This document shows, piece after piece, positions 15,782-24,037 of a DNA stretch of 64,000 bases (position 1 is its first letter; the number at the start of each line of letters is the position of its first letter). Origin of the DNA: Glaciecola sp041380235. GTDB taxonomy: Bacteria > Pseudomonadota > Gammaproteobacteria > Enterobacterales > Alteromonadaceae. A model generated the notes under the pieces. The model had not been told where the DNA came from. It searched no databases and saw only the letters and a list, made by a program, of their open reading frames with translations. The DNA lies in contig NZ_JBGIYY010000004.1 in the NCBI RefSeq assembly GCF_041380235.1, forward strand, positions 1 to 64,000, in the 5' to 3' direction. A program made the translations under genes and the position numbers.

Positions 15782-17029
15782 TTAATTCACTCTGTATTCG
15801 TCTTTGAACAGGTCGGCGAGTGTTTCACGTTCGCGCACGACTTGCATTTTACTGCCGTCTACCATGATTTCGGCAGGTCGACAGCGGCTGTTGTAGTTAC
15901 TTGCCATCACAAACCCATAGGCGCCGGCGCTGCGTACAGCAAGCAAGTCGTCAGGGGCGATGCACAGAGCACGATCTTTTCCTAGAAAATCACCGGTTTC
16001 GCACACCGGGCCTACCACATCGTAGATATGTTTTTGGCCTTCACGCGGCACCACTTCTTCAATTTTTTGCCAAGCAGAATAAAGCGCAGGACGAATTAAA
16101 TCGTTCATTGCGGCATCAACGATGGCAAAGTTCTTTTCTTCGCCTTGTTTTAAAAATTCGACTTTGGTCACTAAAATACCCGCATTAGCGGCAATAGCCC
16201 GACCGGGCTCTAAGATCAAGGTTAGGTGTTCACGGCCCACCATTTTTTTGGCCATTGCTGCGGCATACTCTTTTGGATGTGGCGGGTTTTCGTCGTTGTA
16301 TCTTACGCCAAGACCGCCTCCTACGTCCAAATGATCAATCTGTATACCGACTGCCGCGAGCTGGTCGATAAGACCTAATAAGCGCTCCAGTGCATCTACA
16401 AATGGAGGAATTTCAGTTAGTTGGGAACCGATATGACAATCCATTCCCTTTATTTCTAGGTGTGACATTGACTGCGCTGTTTTATAAGTGGCGATTGCAT
16501 CTTCATGAGCAATCCCAAACTTATTGGCTTTCAGTCCGGTTGAAATGTAAGGATGAGTTTTTGCATCGACGTCAGGATTAATGCGCAGCGAAATAGGCGC
16601 TTTGACATTTAATGACTTAGCGACCTTGTTAATGCGTTCAAGCTCAGGAATGGATTCGACGTTGAAGCACTTGATGCCTTGTTTTAAGGCAAACTTAATC
16701 TCTTCAGGTGTTTTGCCAACGCCTGAAAACACCACTTTTGCAGGGTCGCCTCCGGCCGCTAAAACTCTATGTAATTCGCCGCCTGATACGATGTCAAAAC
16801 CAGAGCCCAATTTAGCTAATACCGATAAAACACCAATATTGGAATTTGCTTTTACCGCATAACAAATAAGATGCTTGTGCAGACTGACGGCATCGTTAAA
16901 AGCATGCCAGTGTCTTTCAAAGGTTGCTCGTGAATAAATATAGACCGGCGTACCGTGGGCTTTGACGATCTCTGTTACTGGCACATTCTCTGCGTGCAGT
17001 GCACCGTGTTTATACTCAAAGAAATCCAT
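15782..17029 (-). CDS. lysA: diaminopimelate decarboxylase
   Basis: LysA is a PLP enzyme of the alanine-racemase fold that decarboxylates meso-diaminopimelate to L-lysine. The PLP lysine is Lys60 in CYAVKANSN. The HIGSQL and glycine-rich DVGGGLGVRY motifs bind the cofactor phosphate, and GPVCETGDFLG near residue 340 supplies the active-site cysteine from the partner subunit. The length (415 residues) is normal. GGAGTC precedes the start and lies inside the end of lptM. The lptM-lysA-dapF order matches other gammaproteobacteria. Confidence 0.96.
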   Translation of the reverse strand: MDFFEYKHGALHAENVPVTEIVKAHGTPVYIYSRATFERHWHAFNDAVSLHKHLICYAVKANSNIGVLSVLAKLGSGFDIVSGGELHRVLAAGGDPAKVVFSGVGKTPEEIKFALKQGIKCFNVESIPELERINKVAKSLNVKAPISLRINPDVDAKTHPYISTGLKANKFGIAHEDAIATYKTAQSMSHLEIKGMDCHIGSQLTEIPPFVDALERLLGLIDQLAAVGIQIDHLDVGGGLGVRYNDENPPHPKEYAAAMAKKMVGREHLTLILEPGRAIAANAGILVTKVEFLKQGEEKNFAIVDAAMNDLIRPALYSAWQKIEEVVPREGQKHIYDVVGPVCETGDFLGKDRALCIAPDDLLAVRSAGAYGFVMASNYNSRCRPAEIMVDGSKMQVVRERETLADLFKDEYRVN

Positions 17030-17031
17030 AG

Positions 17032-17187
17032 CTAGACTCCTTGCTCGTTATTTACGTCGGTAGTAGAAGGCTCTGCAGGTTGATTGGTAGTGGCAGGCTC
17101 AGGCAAATACAATGGTCCTCGTTGACCACAGCCTGCCATCAGCAATATTGCAATTACTGTAAAGGCTAATTTTTTTCGCATTGTCAT
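17032..17187 (-). CDS. lptM: small lipoprotein LptM (YifL family)
   Basis: This 51-residue frame starts MTMRKKLAFTVIAILLMAGC, giving a lipoprotein signal peptide with its lipid-attachment cysteine at residue 20. GQRGPLYLPE follows; CGQ(K/R)GPLY-P is the hallmark of the YifL/LptM family. LptM helps the LptD-LptE lipopolysaccharide translocon mature in E. coli. It ends two bases before the lysA start, the same linkage as in other gammaproteobacteria, and is the first gene of the operon. An alternative start is the ATG two codons later at 17181. It is short and easily missed. Confidence 0.88.
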   Translation of the reverse strand: MTMRKKLAFTVIAILLMAGCGQRGPLYLPEPATTNQPAEPSTTDVNNEQGV

Positions 17188-17485
17188 GGTGCAAATCAAA
17201 GCTAAATGATAATGCGCTAACCTTGCACTGCTATGCCATAAAATGCAACCTAAATTCCTTGATTACAGGCTGTTAAAGAGGTGTTTTTGCCATTGATTGT
17301 CAGCATCTAGCAGTGACTTGCTCGAGTCTGTAAAATACAGTAGAAATAAATCAATATCCTTGGTGTATTGCCGTTGTGTAAGGCAATGCTGAACAGTTAT
17401 TGGCCTCAAATTAGGCGATAAGGTTTACACCTTTCGTGTTTTCAACTAGTGTGAACGGGTCTAACTCAGTGAGAGCCTGCTTATT
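17188..17485. promoter_or_regulatory. divergent intergenic region lptM / rraA
   Basis: About 300 bases separate the minus-strand lptM operon from rraA. TTGCTC at 17318 and TAGAAA at 17341, with a 17-base spacer, form a moderate promoter candidate toward rraA. The cyaY gene that often lies here in enterobacteria is absent. Confidence 0.3.
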
Positions 17486-17974
17486 ATGGAAATTAACACG
17501 TCAGAACTTTGCGATATGTATGCCGATCGGATTGATGTTGTCGAACCAATTTTTACGAGTTATGGCGGTGCCATTTCTTATGCTGGTGAGGTGACAACTA
17601 TAAAGTGCTTTGAAGATCGCGGTCTGGTAGACAAAGTGCTCGCGACGAACGGAATAGGTAAAGTTTTGTTGATTGATGGCGGCGGTTCTTTGCGACGTGC
17701 ATTGATTGACACTGACAATGTACAAATGGCCGTAGATAATGGTTGGGAAGGTATTATTTGCTATGGCGCGGTGCGCGACGTCGATCTTTTGGAAGAGTTT
17801 AGTATTGGCATTCATGCCATCAGCGCTATCCCTGTCGCCGCCGAAAGTCGCGAGATTGGTGACCTAGATATAGCGGTAAACTTTGCCGGTGTAACGTTTT
17901 TGCCTGAAGATTTGGTATATGCCGACGGCACGGGCATTGTGTTATCGCCCGAGCCGCTAGATGTAGAAATTTAG
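17486..17974 (+). CDS. rraA: regulator of ribonuclease activity A
   Basis: The 162-residue protein matches RraA, a trimeric protein that binds RNase E and dampens mRNA decay in gammaproteobacteria. The N-terminus (TSELCDMYADRIDVVEPIF) and the central GIGKVLLIDGGGSLRRALI and GWEGIICYGAVRD blocks are family signatures. The aldolase-type residues of the wider RraA-like family are only partly represented, as expected for the true inhibitor branch. It is monocistronic and convergent with the S1/P1 nuclease gene, with a 20-base gap. Confidence 0.93.
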   Translation: MEINTSELCDMYADRIDVVEPIFTSYGGAISYAGEVTTIKCFEDRGLVDKVLATNGIGKVLLIDGGGSLRRALIDTDNVQMAVDNGWEGIICYGAVRDVDLLEEFSIGIHAISAIPVAAESREIGDLDIAVNFAGVTFLPEDLVYADGTGIVLSPEPLDVEI

Positions 17975-17994
17975 GTTAAGTACTAGCAACATAG

Positions 17995-18774
17995 TTAGTG
18001 TGCAAATACTTCATTTAAGTAAGCGGCAATACGCACCCCACCTTGCTGTAAACGAAGTTTGACCGTTGGAATATGGTCATACACATAGCGCCACGACAAA
18101 TCGTCCCCCTCCGGGTAAATTTCATCTCGAATGTTGGTGCTTTCAGCGATATAGATCATCGGATCGGTGATCATCCACTCTTGGGCCTGTTGCTCGCTTA
18201 TTTTGCTGCCCAACCAATCGCTCCATTCGCTGAAGGACAAATCTTGTCGGTCAATCAGACCAGAATCCCATACTCGGTGTAGGTTTGAATCTTCACGGAA
18301 AAACTCGACTTTTACATCATTGCCACCGCGATCAGTGCCGTTACCTGCATGCAATGGTTGATGAAGATCACCAATGATATGCACCGCAAAGCGCAAGGCG
18401 AGTTGTTTGTCAGCGAGGCTGGCTTCTGGGTTTTTAAGCGTCTTGGTAAAATCAGCTAAGGCACTGACCGAGTCACCTTTTTCTGGTGCGCCGACTTCTA
18501 CATACGTTTTGCCTGCGGGCACCGTCACATAGTGAAAAGGGCCAGCTACTTCTTGCCAAAATTCATCTGGATTAGAGCGCATTTCATCGGCATAGGTTGA
18601 AGCTTCTGCCAGACTTTCATTAGGCAAAATAGCGGCGATGGCTGCTCTGGCTTGATCGCTTAAATAATGTTCAGCAATTTCACCGGTGACTCTATGACCC
18701 GTTTGTCCCCACGCATTCACGTAGCTACTGCACGTTAAACTAGCAATAGCGGCGGCTAAAAGGTATTTTTTCAT
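17995..18774 (-). CDS. secreted S1/P1-type zinc nuclease
   Basis: A Sec signal peptide (residues 1-21) ends at VNA, exposing WGQTGHRV. In this family the mature N-terminal Trp and the nearby His are zinc ligands. Further ligands are visible in FHYVTVP, the FAVHIIGDLHQPLHAGNGTDRGGND block and NLHRVWDSG. These trinuclear-zinc enzymes degrade single-stranded DNA and RNA outside the cytoplasm and may serve phosphate or nucleotide scavenging. The length of 259 residues is normal. It stands alone between rraA and ubiX. Confidence 0.93.
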   Translation of the reverse strand: MKKYLLAAAIASLTCSSYVNAWGQTGHRVTGEIAEHYLSDQARAAIAAILPNESLAEASTYADEMRSNPDEFWQEVAGPFHYVTVPAGKTYVEVGAPEKGDSVSALADFTKTLKNPEASLADKQLALRFAVHIIGDLHQPLHAGNGTDRGGNDVKVEFFREDSNLHRVWDSGLIDRQDLSFSEWSDWLGSKISEQQAQEWMITDPMIYIAESTNIRDEIYPEGDDLSWRYVYDHIPTVKLRLQQGGVRIAAYLNEVFAH

Positions 18775-18832
18775 TATGTTTCCTGTTCATTTAAAGGGTA
18801 ATGCGTCTCAGGACGACCATGCTATTAAGCTT

Positions 18833-19456
18833 TTAGTCGGCATTTTTTGCTTGGCTGTAGCCCCAGCGTTCGACTAAGCTTTGGTCTAGACCAATATGGT
18901 CGAGTATACGAGCCACCACAAAGTCTACTAAGTCGTCGATGCTTTTGGGATTGTGATAAAAACCAGGGGCGGCAGGCATAATTGTGACCCCCAAATTAGA
19001 GAGGGTTAGCATATTTTGCAAATGAATACTCGACAGCGGCATTTCACGAGGCACTAAAATGAGCTGGCCTTTTTCTTTAATAACTACGTCTGCTGCTCGT
19101 TCAATCAGGTTATCGCAAGCGCCAACGGCTAATGAGGACAATGTGCCAGTAGAGCATGGGCAAATGATCATCTGTTTGGGCGCCGCTGAGCCTGAGGCAA
19201 CTGGAGAGAACCATTCTTGTTTCCCGCACACTGTAATTTGCTCTTCATGGCCGCCAGCATAATGTGCGAAGAAACTTGCCATCGCCTCATTTTGTGCAGG
19301 TACCTTCATGTTTTCTTCGGTCGCAAACACGACGCGAGCTGCTGAAGACATCAGCAAAAATATATGATAGTCGGCCTGCACTAACATCTTTAATAACTTT
19401 AGCGCGTATGGCGCACCTGAAGCGCCGGTAACGGCTAAAGTAATGGATTTACGCAT
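18833..19456 (-). CDS. ubiX: flavin prenyltransferase UbiX
   Basis: UbiX joins dimethylallyl phosphate to FMN to make the prenylated flavin used by the UbiD decarboxylase in ubiquinone synthesis. The N-terminal GASGAPYALKLL binds FMN. The middle ICPCSTGTLSSLAVGACDNLIERAADV block and the later VPREMPLSSIHLQNM are diagnostic. The length is 207 residues. Its start overlaps the end of mpl by 8 bases, so the two are translated from one message, a linkage seen in several gammaproteobacteria. Confidence 0.95.
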   Translation of the reverse strand: MRKSITLAVTGASGAPYALKLLKMLVQADYHIFLLMSSAARVVFATEENMKVPAQNEAMASFFAHYAGGHEEQITVCGKQEWFSPVASGSAAPKQMIICPCSTGTLSSLAVGACDNLIERAADVVIKEKGQLILVPREMPLSSIHLQNMLTLSNLGVTIMPAAPGFYHNPKSIDDLVDFVVARILDHIGLDQSLVERWGYSQAKNAD

Positions 19457-20816
19457 GATCAGTTCCTAGTGCATCTAGCAGTTTTTTGTGAATAGAGTCG
19501 AAGCCACCGTTGCTCATAATCAATACATGATCGCCGGCTTGCAGCGTGGACGCTAGGTGCTCAACAATTTTATCGGTTTGCTGATAAAGCGTGACTGGCA
19601 CTTTGCTGTTGTCTACCAGTTCCTGCATGGGCCAATTTAGTTGACCGGGTTCCAACAGGTGTACTTCGTCGGCAACCTGCCAAGACTGCGACAATTGGTT
19701 TTTATGCACACCCATACGCATGGTGTTTGACCTTGGTTCTAATACGGCAATAATTTTTTGATTACCTACTTTATTGCGCAGGCCGTCGATAGTGGTTTTG
19801 ATTGCAGTAGGGTGATGCGCAAAATCGTCATAAACGGTAATGCCTTTTGCCACGCCTTTAATTTCCATGCGCCGCTTGACGTTCTTAAAGGTGGCCAGCG
19901 CCGCCAATGCATCTTCGAGGCTAACGCCGGCATGGTGAGCTGCAGCAATTGCCATTAAGGCGTTATCCATATTGTGCTCGCCTATTAGGCTCCACTGCAC
20001 CTTGCCGATGAGTTTATTTTTGTGTAATACCGCAAATTCGCTACAGTCAGACTTTAGGGCTTGTGCTTGCCAAACAGCTTTATTTGCATTGCCGATAAAC
20101 TGTTTTTCGCTCCAACAGCCCATTTCGAGGACCGATTCCATATTCGCTTCAGCCGCTTTTGATAGCACTAAACCATTAGAGGGAACAGTGCGAACTAAAT
20201 GATGAAACTGTTTTTTGATGGCGTCTAAATCTTCAAAAATATCGGCATGGTCAAATTCGAGATTATTCAAAATGAGAGTGCGTGGTCGGTAATGCACGAA
20301 TTTTGAGCGTTTATCGAAAAATGCGCTGTCATATTCGTCGGCTTCGATAACAAAAAAGGGAGATTCGCCAATCCTTGCTGAAATTCCAAAGTTTTCGGGC
20401 ACGCCGCCAATTAAAAAGCCCGGTTTAAGGCCGGTGGCTTCCAAAATCCACGTTAGCATACTGGTGGTGCTAGTTTTTCCGTGGGTACCTGCTACGGCAA
20501 GCACCCAGCGATCTTTTAGCAAATGATCGAGCAACCACTGCGGGCCGCTGGTGTATGGGAGGTTTCGGTCTAGCACAAATTCGACTGCGGGGTTACCACG
20601 GGCCATGGCATTGCCGATAATAACAATGTCAGGTGCCGGTTCGAACTGCGATGGGTCATACCCTTCTGAGAGGGTAATCCCGAGTTGCTCAAGTTGGGTG
20701 CTCATAGGCGGGTAGACGTTACGATCAGAGCCGGTAACGGTGTATCCTAAGCTTTTTGCAATGGCTGCGATGCCGCCCATAAAGGTGCCGCAAATCCCTA
20801 ATATATGTACATGCAT
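19449..20816 (-). CDS. mpl: murein tripeptide ligase Mpl
   Basis: Mpl recycles cell-wall tripeptide by attaching L-Ala-D-Glu-mesoDap to UDP-MurNAc. The 455-residue protein shows the Mur ligase order: N-terminal UDP-binding segment (HILGICGTFMGG), ATP-binding GTHGKTST at 110-117, central EADEYDSAFFDKRSKF, and C-terminal YDDFAHHPTAIKTT. The DEYDSAFFDKRSKF block separates Mpl from MurC. It is the first gene of the mpl-ubiX pair. Confidence 0.95.
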   Translation of the reverse strand: MHVHILGICGTFMGGIAAIAKSLGYTVTGSDRNVYPPMSTQLEQLGITLSEGYDPSQFEPAPDIVIIGNAMARGNPAVEFVLDRNLPYTSGPQWLLDHLLKDRWVLAVAGTHGKTSTTSMLTWILEATGLKPGFLIGGVPENFGISARIGESPFFVIEADEYDSAFFDKRSKFVHYRPRTLILNNLEFDHADIFEDLDAIKKQFHHLVRTVPSNGLVLSKAAEANMESVLEMGCWSEKQFIGNANKAVWQAQALKSDCSEFAVLHKNKLIGKVQWSLIGEHNMDNALMAIAAAHHAGVSLEDALAALATFKNVKRRMEIKGVAKGITVYDDFAHHPTAIKTTIDGLRNKVGNQKIIAVLEPRSNTMRMGVHKNQLSQSWQVADEVHLLEPGQLNWPMQELVDNSKVPVTLYQQTDKIVEHLASTLQAGDHVLIMSNGGFDSIHKKLLDALGTDHA

Positions 20817-21153
20817 ATGCTGATTCTTTTGAGATCTTTTTTGTATTGTATGTTTGCAAGTGTATCAGAACTCATTGCTAAGCCGTATTCTTGTTTCATA
20901 TCAGAATACTCATAACATACAGCCCCATTTTTTATCACAACATCAAATTTACAACGTCTTTGCCAAATAAAATCGACAAACTATGCTATTTAAAGCCTTA
21001 TTTGCAAATATATTCACGCAGTAGTTGAGCTATTTTGCGACGCGGTTACAATAGAGGGCACATACAGGGTTGTGATAGTCATCGCGATTATGAAGTTGCC
21101 CGCTCTACTTGCCACAGCAGTGGTGCTTACTACAAAAAGGATACTTGTTTTCG
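20817..21153. promoter_or_regulatory. divergent region mpl / fbp with an fbp promoter
   Basis: TTGAGC at 21025-21030 and TACAAT at 21047-21052, with a 16-base spacer, make a good sigma70-type promoter toward fbp, about 95 bases before its start. The rest is AT-rich; no operator palindrome was recognised. Confidence 0.5.
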
Positions 21154-22122
21154 ATGAAACGTCTCAATTCCCAACTCCAACAAGACGGCGCGCCGCTTGA
21201 ATTGATTCTACTAATTCGTACTTTGCTTGCCAGCTGTAAAGAAATTTCTTTCCGCGTCAGTCAGGGTGCTCTTGCCGGTGTGTTAGGCTCAACCTTGAGT
21301 GAAAACGTACAGGGCGAAACTCAAAAGAAGCTAGACGTTATTTCGAATCAAATCATGAAAGATACCTTGCGTGACTCAGGTTACGTAAAAGCCATATCAT
21401 CTGAAGAAGAAGAAGACGTCGTGCCCTGCAATGCAGATGGCAACTACTTGGTAAGTTTTGACCCGCTCGATGGCTCTTCGAACACAGAAATAAATAGCTT
21501 AATTGGCACCATCTTTTCGATTACCCATGCACCACAATGGATGAAACCTGATGACCCATCTGCTTTTTTACAGCCCGGCACACAGATGGTTGCAGCAGGG
21601 TACGTTCTTTACGGGCCTTCTACTATGCTGGCGATGACCACTGGTCGAGGCACACATCTGTACACACTAGACAAAACCCACGGCGGTTTTTTGGTGACGC
21701 AAGCGAATGTCAAAATTCCTGAAAAAACCAACGAATTTGCGATAAACGCATCTAATCAGCGTCATTGGGAAGAGCCTATTCAGCGTTATGTGGCTGATCT
21801 GATTGCGGGTACAGAGGGCCCCCGTAAGAAAGATTACAATATGCGTTGGGTAGCGGCCATGGTCGGCGATATTCATCGTGTACTTTGTCGCGGCGGTATT
21901 TTTATGTACCCATTTGATAAGCGCAACCCTAAGATCCCCGGTAAATTACGCCTGCTTTATGAAGCAAACCCAATGGCGTTTTTGATTGAGCAGGCCGGTG
22001 GCGTCGCCTCTACTGGTCACGGCCGGATCATGGAAGTTATGCCTAATGAGATTCACCAGCGCGTGCCTACACTATTAGGCTCGAAAGAAGAAGTAAACGC
22101 TTGCTTGGCCTATTATAAGTAA
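21154..22122 (+). CDS. fbp: class 1 fructose-1,6-bisphosphatase
   Basis: This is the gluconeogenic enzyme that hydrolyses fructose 1,6-bisphosphate to fructose 6-phosphate. The metal-binding core is plain: SSEEEEDV at about residues 88-95 and FDPLDGSSNTEIN at about 106-118. NYNMRWVAAMVGDIHRVL and GKLRLLYEANPMAFLIEQAGG complete the substrate site. The start at 21154 (MKRLNSQLQQ) fits the family N-terminus, while the frame open from 21109 adds unrelated residues. The length of 322 residues is normal. A strong terminator follows. Confidence 0.95.
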   Translation: MKRLNSQLQQDGAPLELILLIRTLLASCKEISFRVSQGALAGVLGSTLSENVQGETQKKLDVISNQIMKDTLRDSGYVKAISSEEEEDVVPCNADGNYLVSFDPLDGSSNTEINSLIGTIFSITHAPQWMKPDDPSAFLQPGTQMVAAGYVLYGPSTMLAMTTGRGTHLYTLDKTHGGFLVTQANVKIPEKTNEFAINASNQRHWEEPIQRYVADLIAGTEGPRKKDYNMRWVAAMVGDIHRVLCRGGIFMYPFDKRNPKIPGKLRLLYEANPMAFLIEQAGGVASTGHGRIMEVMPNEIHQRVPTLLGSKEEVNACLAYYK

Positions 22123-22146
22123 GATATTACGATGAAAACGATACTG

Positions 22147-22180
22147 GCCTTGGCGGAATAAACCCGCCAAGGCTTTTTTA
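22147..22180 (+). terminator. Rho-independent terminator of fbp
   Basis: GCCTTGGCGG (22147-22156) pairs perfectly with CCGCCAAGGC (22164-22173), and a run of six T follows. It begins 25 bases after the fbp stop codon. Confidence 0.9.
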
Positions 22181-22408
22181 TGTGTGTTAGACATTTGTCT
22201 TAAAACATTTACAAGGCTCACAGCACTCGGTAGGGTTTGCGTAAAGAAATAAGCATGCTTGATCATAAAAAGCGCTTTGCAGTTAAGCGTCGTAGCAAGA
22301 AATTAAACCCTCAGATGGGCATGATAAGACTTTATAGCCATCGCGATATTCACTATACTTGCGCCATAACATTACTTTTAATTTTAATCACATCGTAAAG
22401 GAAGCAAA

Positions 22409-22945
22409 ATGAGCTTAAATGACGTACCAGCCGGCGAGAACTTGCCAGACGAAGTCTATGTAGTAATTGAGATACCGGCTTTTTCATCTCCGGTTAAATA
22501 CGAAGTAGACAAAGACACCGGTACTTTGTTTGTTGACCGCTTTATGGGCACCTGCATGCAGTACCCACTCAATTATGGTTATGTAAATAACACATTGTCA
22601 GATGATGGCGATGCCGTTGATGTCCTCGTTATGACGCCGCACCCACTATTAGCTGGCTCAGTAATCAAATGTCGCCCAGTAGGCGTATTGAATATGACGG
22701 ACGAATCTGGACAAGATGCGAAAGTCATTGCGGTTCCGGTACCTAAACTTTCACAGTCTTATAATGACATTCAAGACATTGATGATGTACCGGCACTCAT
22801 TAAAGACCAAGTTGAGCACTTTTTCTCTCATTACAAAGATCTCGAAAAAGGCAAATGGGTTAAAATTGACGGCTGGGCCGACATCAATGCCGCAAAAGCA
22901 GAAATTGTTGCGAGTGCTCAGCGCTATCAAAAAGACGCAAAGTAA
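22409..22945 (+). CDS. ppa: soluble inorganic pyrophosphatase
   Basis: The 178-residue family I enzyme hydrolyses pyrophosphate and so drives biosynthetic reactions. The signature block DGDAVDVLVMTPHPL (near residue 70) holds the metal-binding aspartates. VIEIPAFSSPVKYEVDK, FMGTCMQYPLNYGYV and the later HYKDLEKGKWVKIDGW are conserved. AAAGGAAG precedes the ATG with good spacing. It is monocistronic and ended by the hairpin at 22989. Confidence 0.96.
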   Translation: MSLNDVPAGENLPDEVYVVIEIPAFSSPVKYEVDKDTGTLFVDRFMGTCMQYPLNYGYVNNTLSDDGDAVDVLVMTPHPLLAGSVIKCRPVGVLNMTDESGQDAKVIAVPVPKLSQSYNDIQDIDDVPALIKDQVEHFFSHYKDLEKGKWVKIDGWADINAAKAEIVASAQRYQKDAK

Positions 22946-22988
22946 TTTGCGAACTTGCTAAATAGATTTAACTTTTAGTGCTACTTAA

Positions 22989-23010
22989 AGCTCGCGTTGC
23001 GGGCTTTTTT
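22989..23010 (+). terminator. Rho-independent terminator of ppa
   Basis: AGCTCGC (22989-22995) pairs with GCGGGCT (22999-23005) with one G-U pair and a 3-base loop, followed by a T-run to 23010. Confidence 0.8.
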
Positions 23011-23030
23011 ATTCAATATAGGAGAGCAAG

Positions 23031-23507
23031 GTGACTCATCCAGCCTGTTTATTTTCGCTTTTGCTGAGCATCATGTTTACGCTTAATGTGGCCCAAGCTG
23101 ATTCCGTTAAAGAGGTGTATTGGGAAGACCTAGTGCCTAAAGGCTTTGTTGTGCCGCCAGTGCCTATTGACCACAACGGCAATATGACGCAAGCGCAGCC
23201 TAACGCTCCTCTGGTCGAAGCCTTAAACGGTCAACAGGTTAAAATCCCGGGTTTTGTGGTGCCGCTTGAAGGTGACGCCGATGCGATTACCGAATTTTTA
23301 TTGGTGCCCTATTTTGGCGCTTGCGTGCATGTTCCACCGCCGCCGTCTAACCAAATAGTTTATGTAACATTTTCTGAAGGCGTGCCGATATATAATTTAT
23401 ATGACGCAGTTTGGGTGACCGGAACCCTATCTACTGAGGGTTGGCAGGGCGATATAGCCTCTGTTGGTTATTCGCTTTCAGGTTTGAGCGTTGCTGCTTT
23501 TGAATAG
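23031..23507 (+). CDS. DUF3299 periplasmic protein
   Basis: The gene starts with GTG, supported by GGAG about 8 bases upstream. A Sec signal peptide covers roughly residues 1-23 (cleavage after AQA). The mature part carries the DUF3299 pattern: WEDLVPKGF, then VKIPGFVVPLEG, FLLVPYFGACVHVPPPPSNQIVYV and a final SVGYSLSG segment. The family often occurs beside metal or ABC transport genes, but its function is unknown. The Cys-His-Pro-rich loop could bind metal, which is inference. It lies 24 bases after the start of the T-run that ends ppa. Confidence 0.87.
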   Translation: MTHPACLFSLLLSIMFTLNVAQADSVKEVYWEDLVPKGFVVPPVPIDHNGNMTQAQPNAPLVEALNGQQVKIPGFVVPLEGDADAITEFLLVPYFGACVHVPPPPSNQIVYVTFSEGVPIYNLYDAVWVTGTLSTEGWQGDIASVGYSLSGLSVAAFE

Positions 23508-23574
23508 GTAAAACACATGTAAAGTGTGGTACCTAGCAACAATAAGAGCGTTTTACACGCCTACTATGTTGAAT

Positions 23575-23603
23575 AAACGCCTGCTTGCAGGCGTTTTTTT
23601 TAA
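23575..23603. terminator. bidirectional terminator
   Basis: AAACGCCTGC (23575-23584) and GCAGGCGTTT (23587-23596) form a perfect 10-bp stem, with T-rich sequence after it on the plus strand and an A/T-rich flank on the minus strand. It lies between the convergent DUF3299 and thioesterase genes and can serve both. Confidence 0.85.
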
Positions 23604-23610
23604 CTATTTT

Positions 23611-24018
23611 TTAAGCAGGCGAGGGTACTTCAACTAATAGCGCTTCTAACTGAGTTTTAATGTCTGCTGGGATTTTTGCAGAGCGTTCGGTTTGATAGTC
23701 AAAGTGCACAAGCGTTGTGGTGCCTTTAGCCTTCAAGGAATTGTCTTGCCAGAGTTCTTGATACACCACGAATGAACTGTTGCCAATCCGCGATATGCCG
23801 GTTTTTACAGTCACGTCTGATGTCATGTAGATTTGCTGTAAAAAATCGACATTGTAATTGGCTAAAATTAAGGGCCAGTTATCAAGATCGAGCTCAGGAG
23901 TAAACATCTTGAAGATGGGAAAACGCGATGCTTCAAACCAGCCCACTAAAACAGTATTACTAACGTGCTTGAGTGCGTCCGTTTCGTAAAATCTTACCGC
24001 AAATGTATCTGTTAACAT
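23611..24018 (-). CDS. acyl-CoA thioesterase, hotdog fold (4HBT family)
   Basis: The 135-residue protein starts MLTDTFAVRFYETDALKHVSNTVLVGWFEASR. The RFYETDALKHVSN motif is the 4HBT-type active site: the aspartate of the usual YxDTDxxGHVNN pattern is present and the rest is slightly modified. Such enzymes hydrolyse acyl-CoA or acyl-ACP thioesters. The substrate cannot be told from sequence. It lies 19 bases downstream of uvrA on the same strand and is probably co-transcribed with it. Confidence 0.88.
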   Translation of the reverse strand: MLTDTFAVRFYETDALKHVSNTVLVGWFEASRFPIFKMFTPELDLDNWPLILANYNVDFLQQIYMTSDVTVKTGISRIGNSSFVVYQELWQDNSLKAKGTTTLVHFDYQTERSAKIPADIKTQLEALLVEVPSPA

Positions 24019-24037
24019 GCGTTTTCCTATTCCACAA

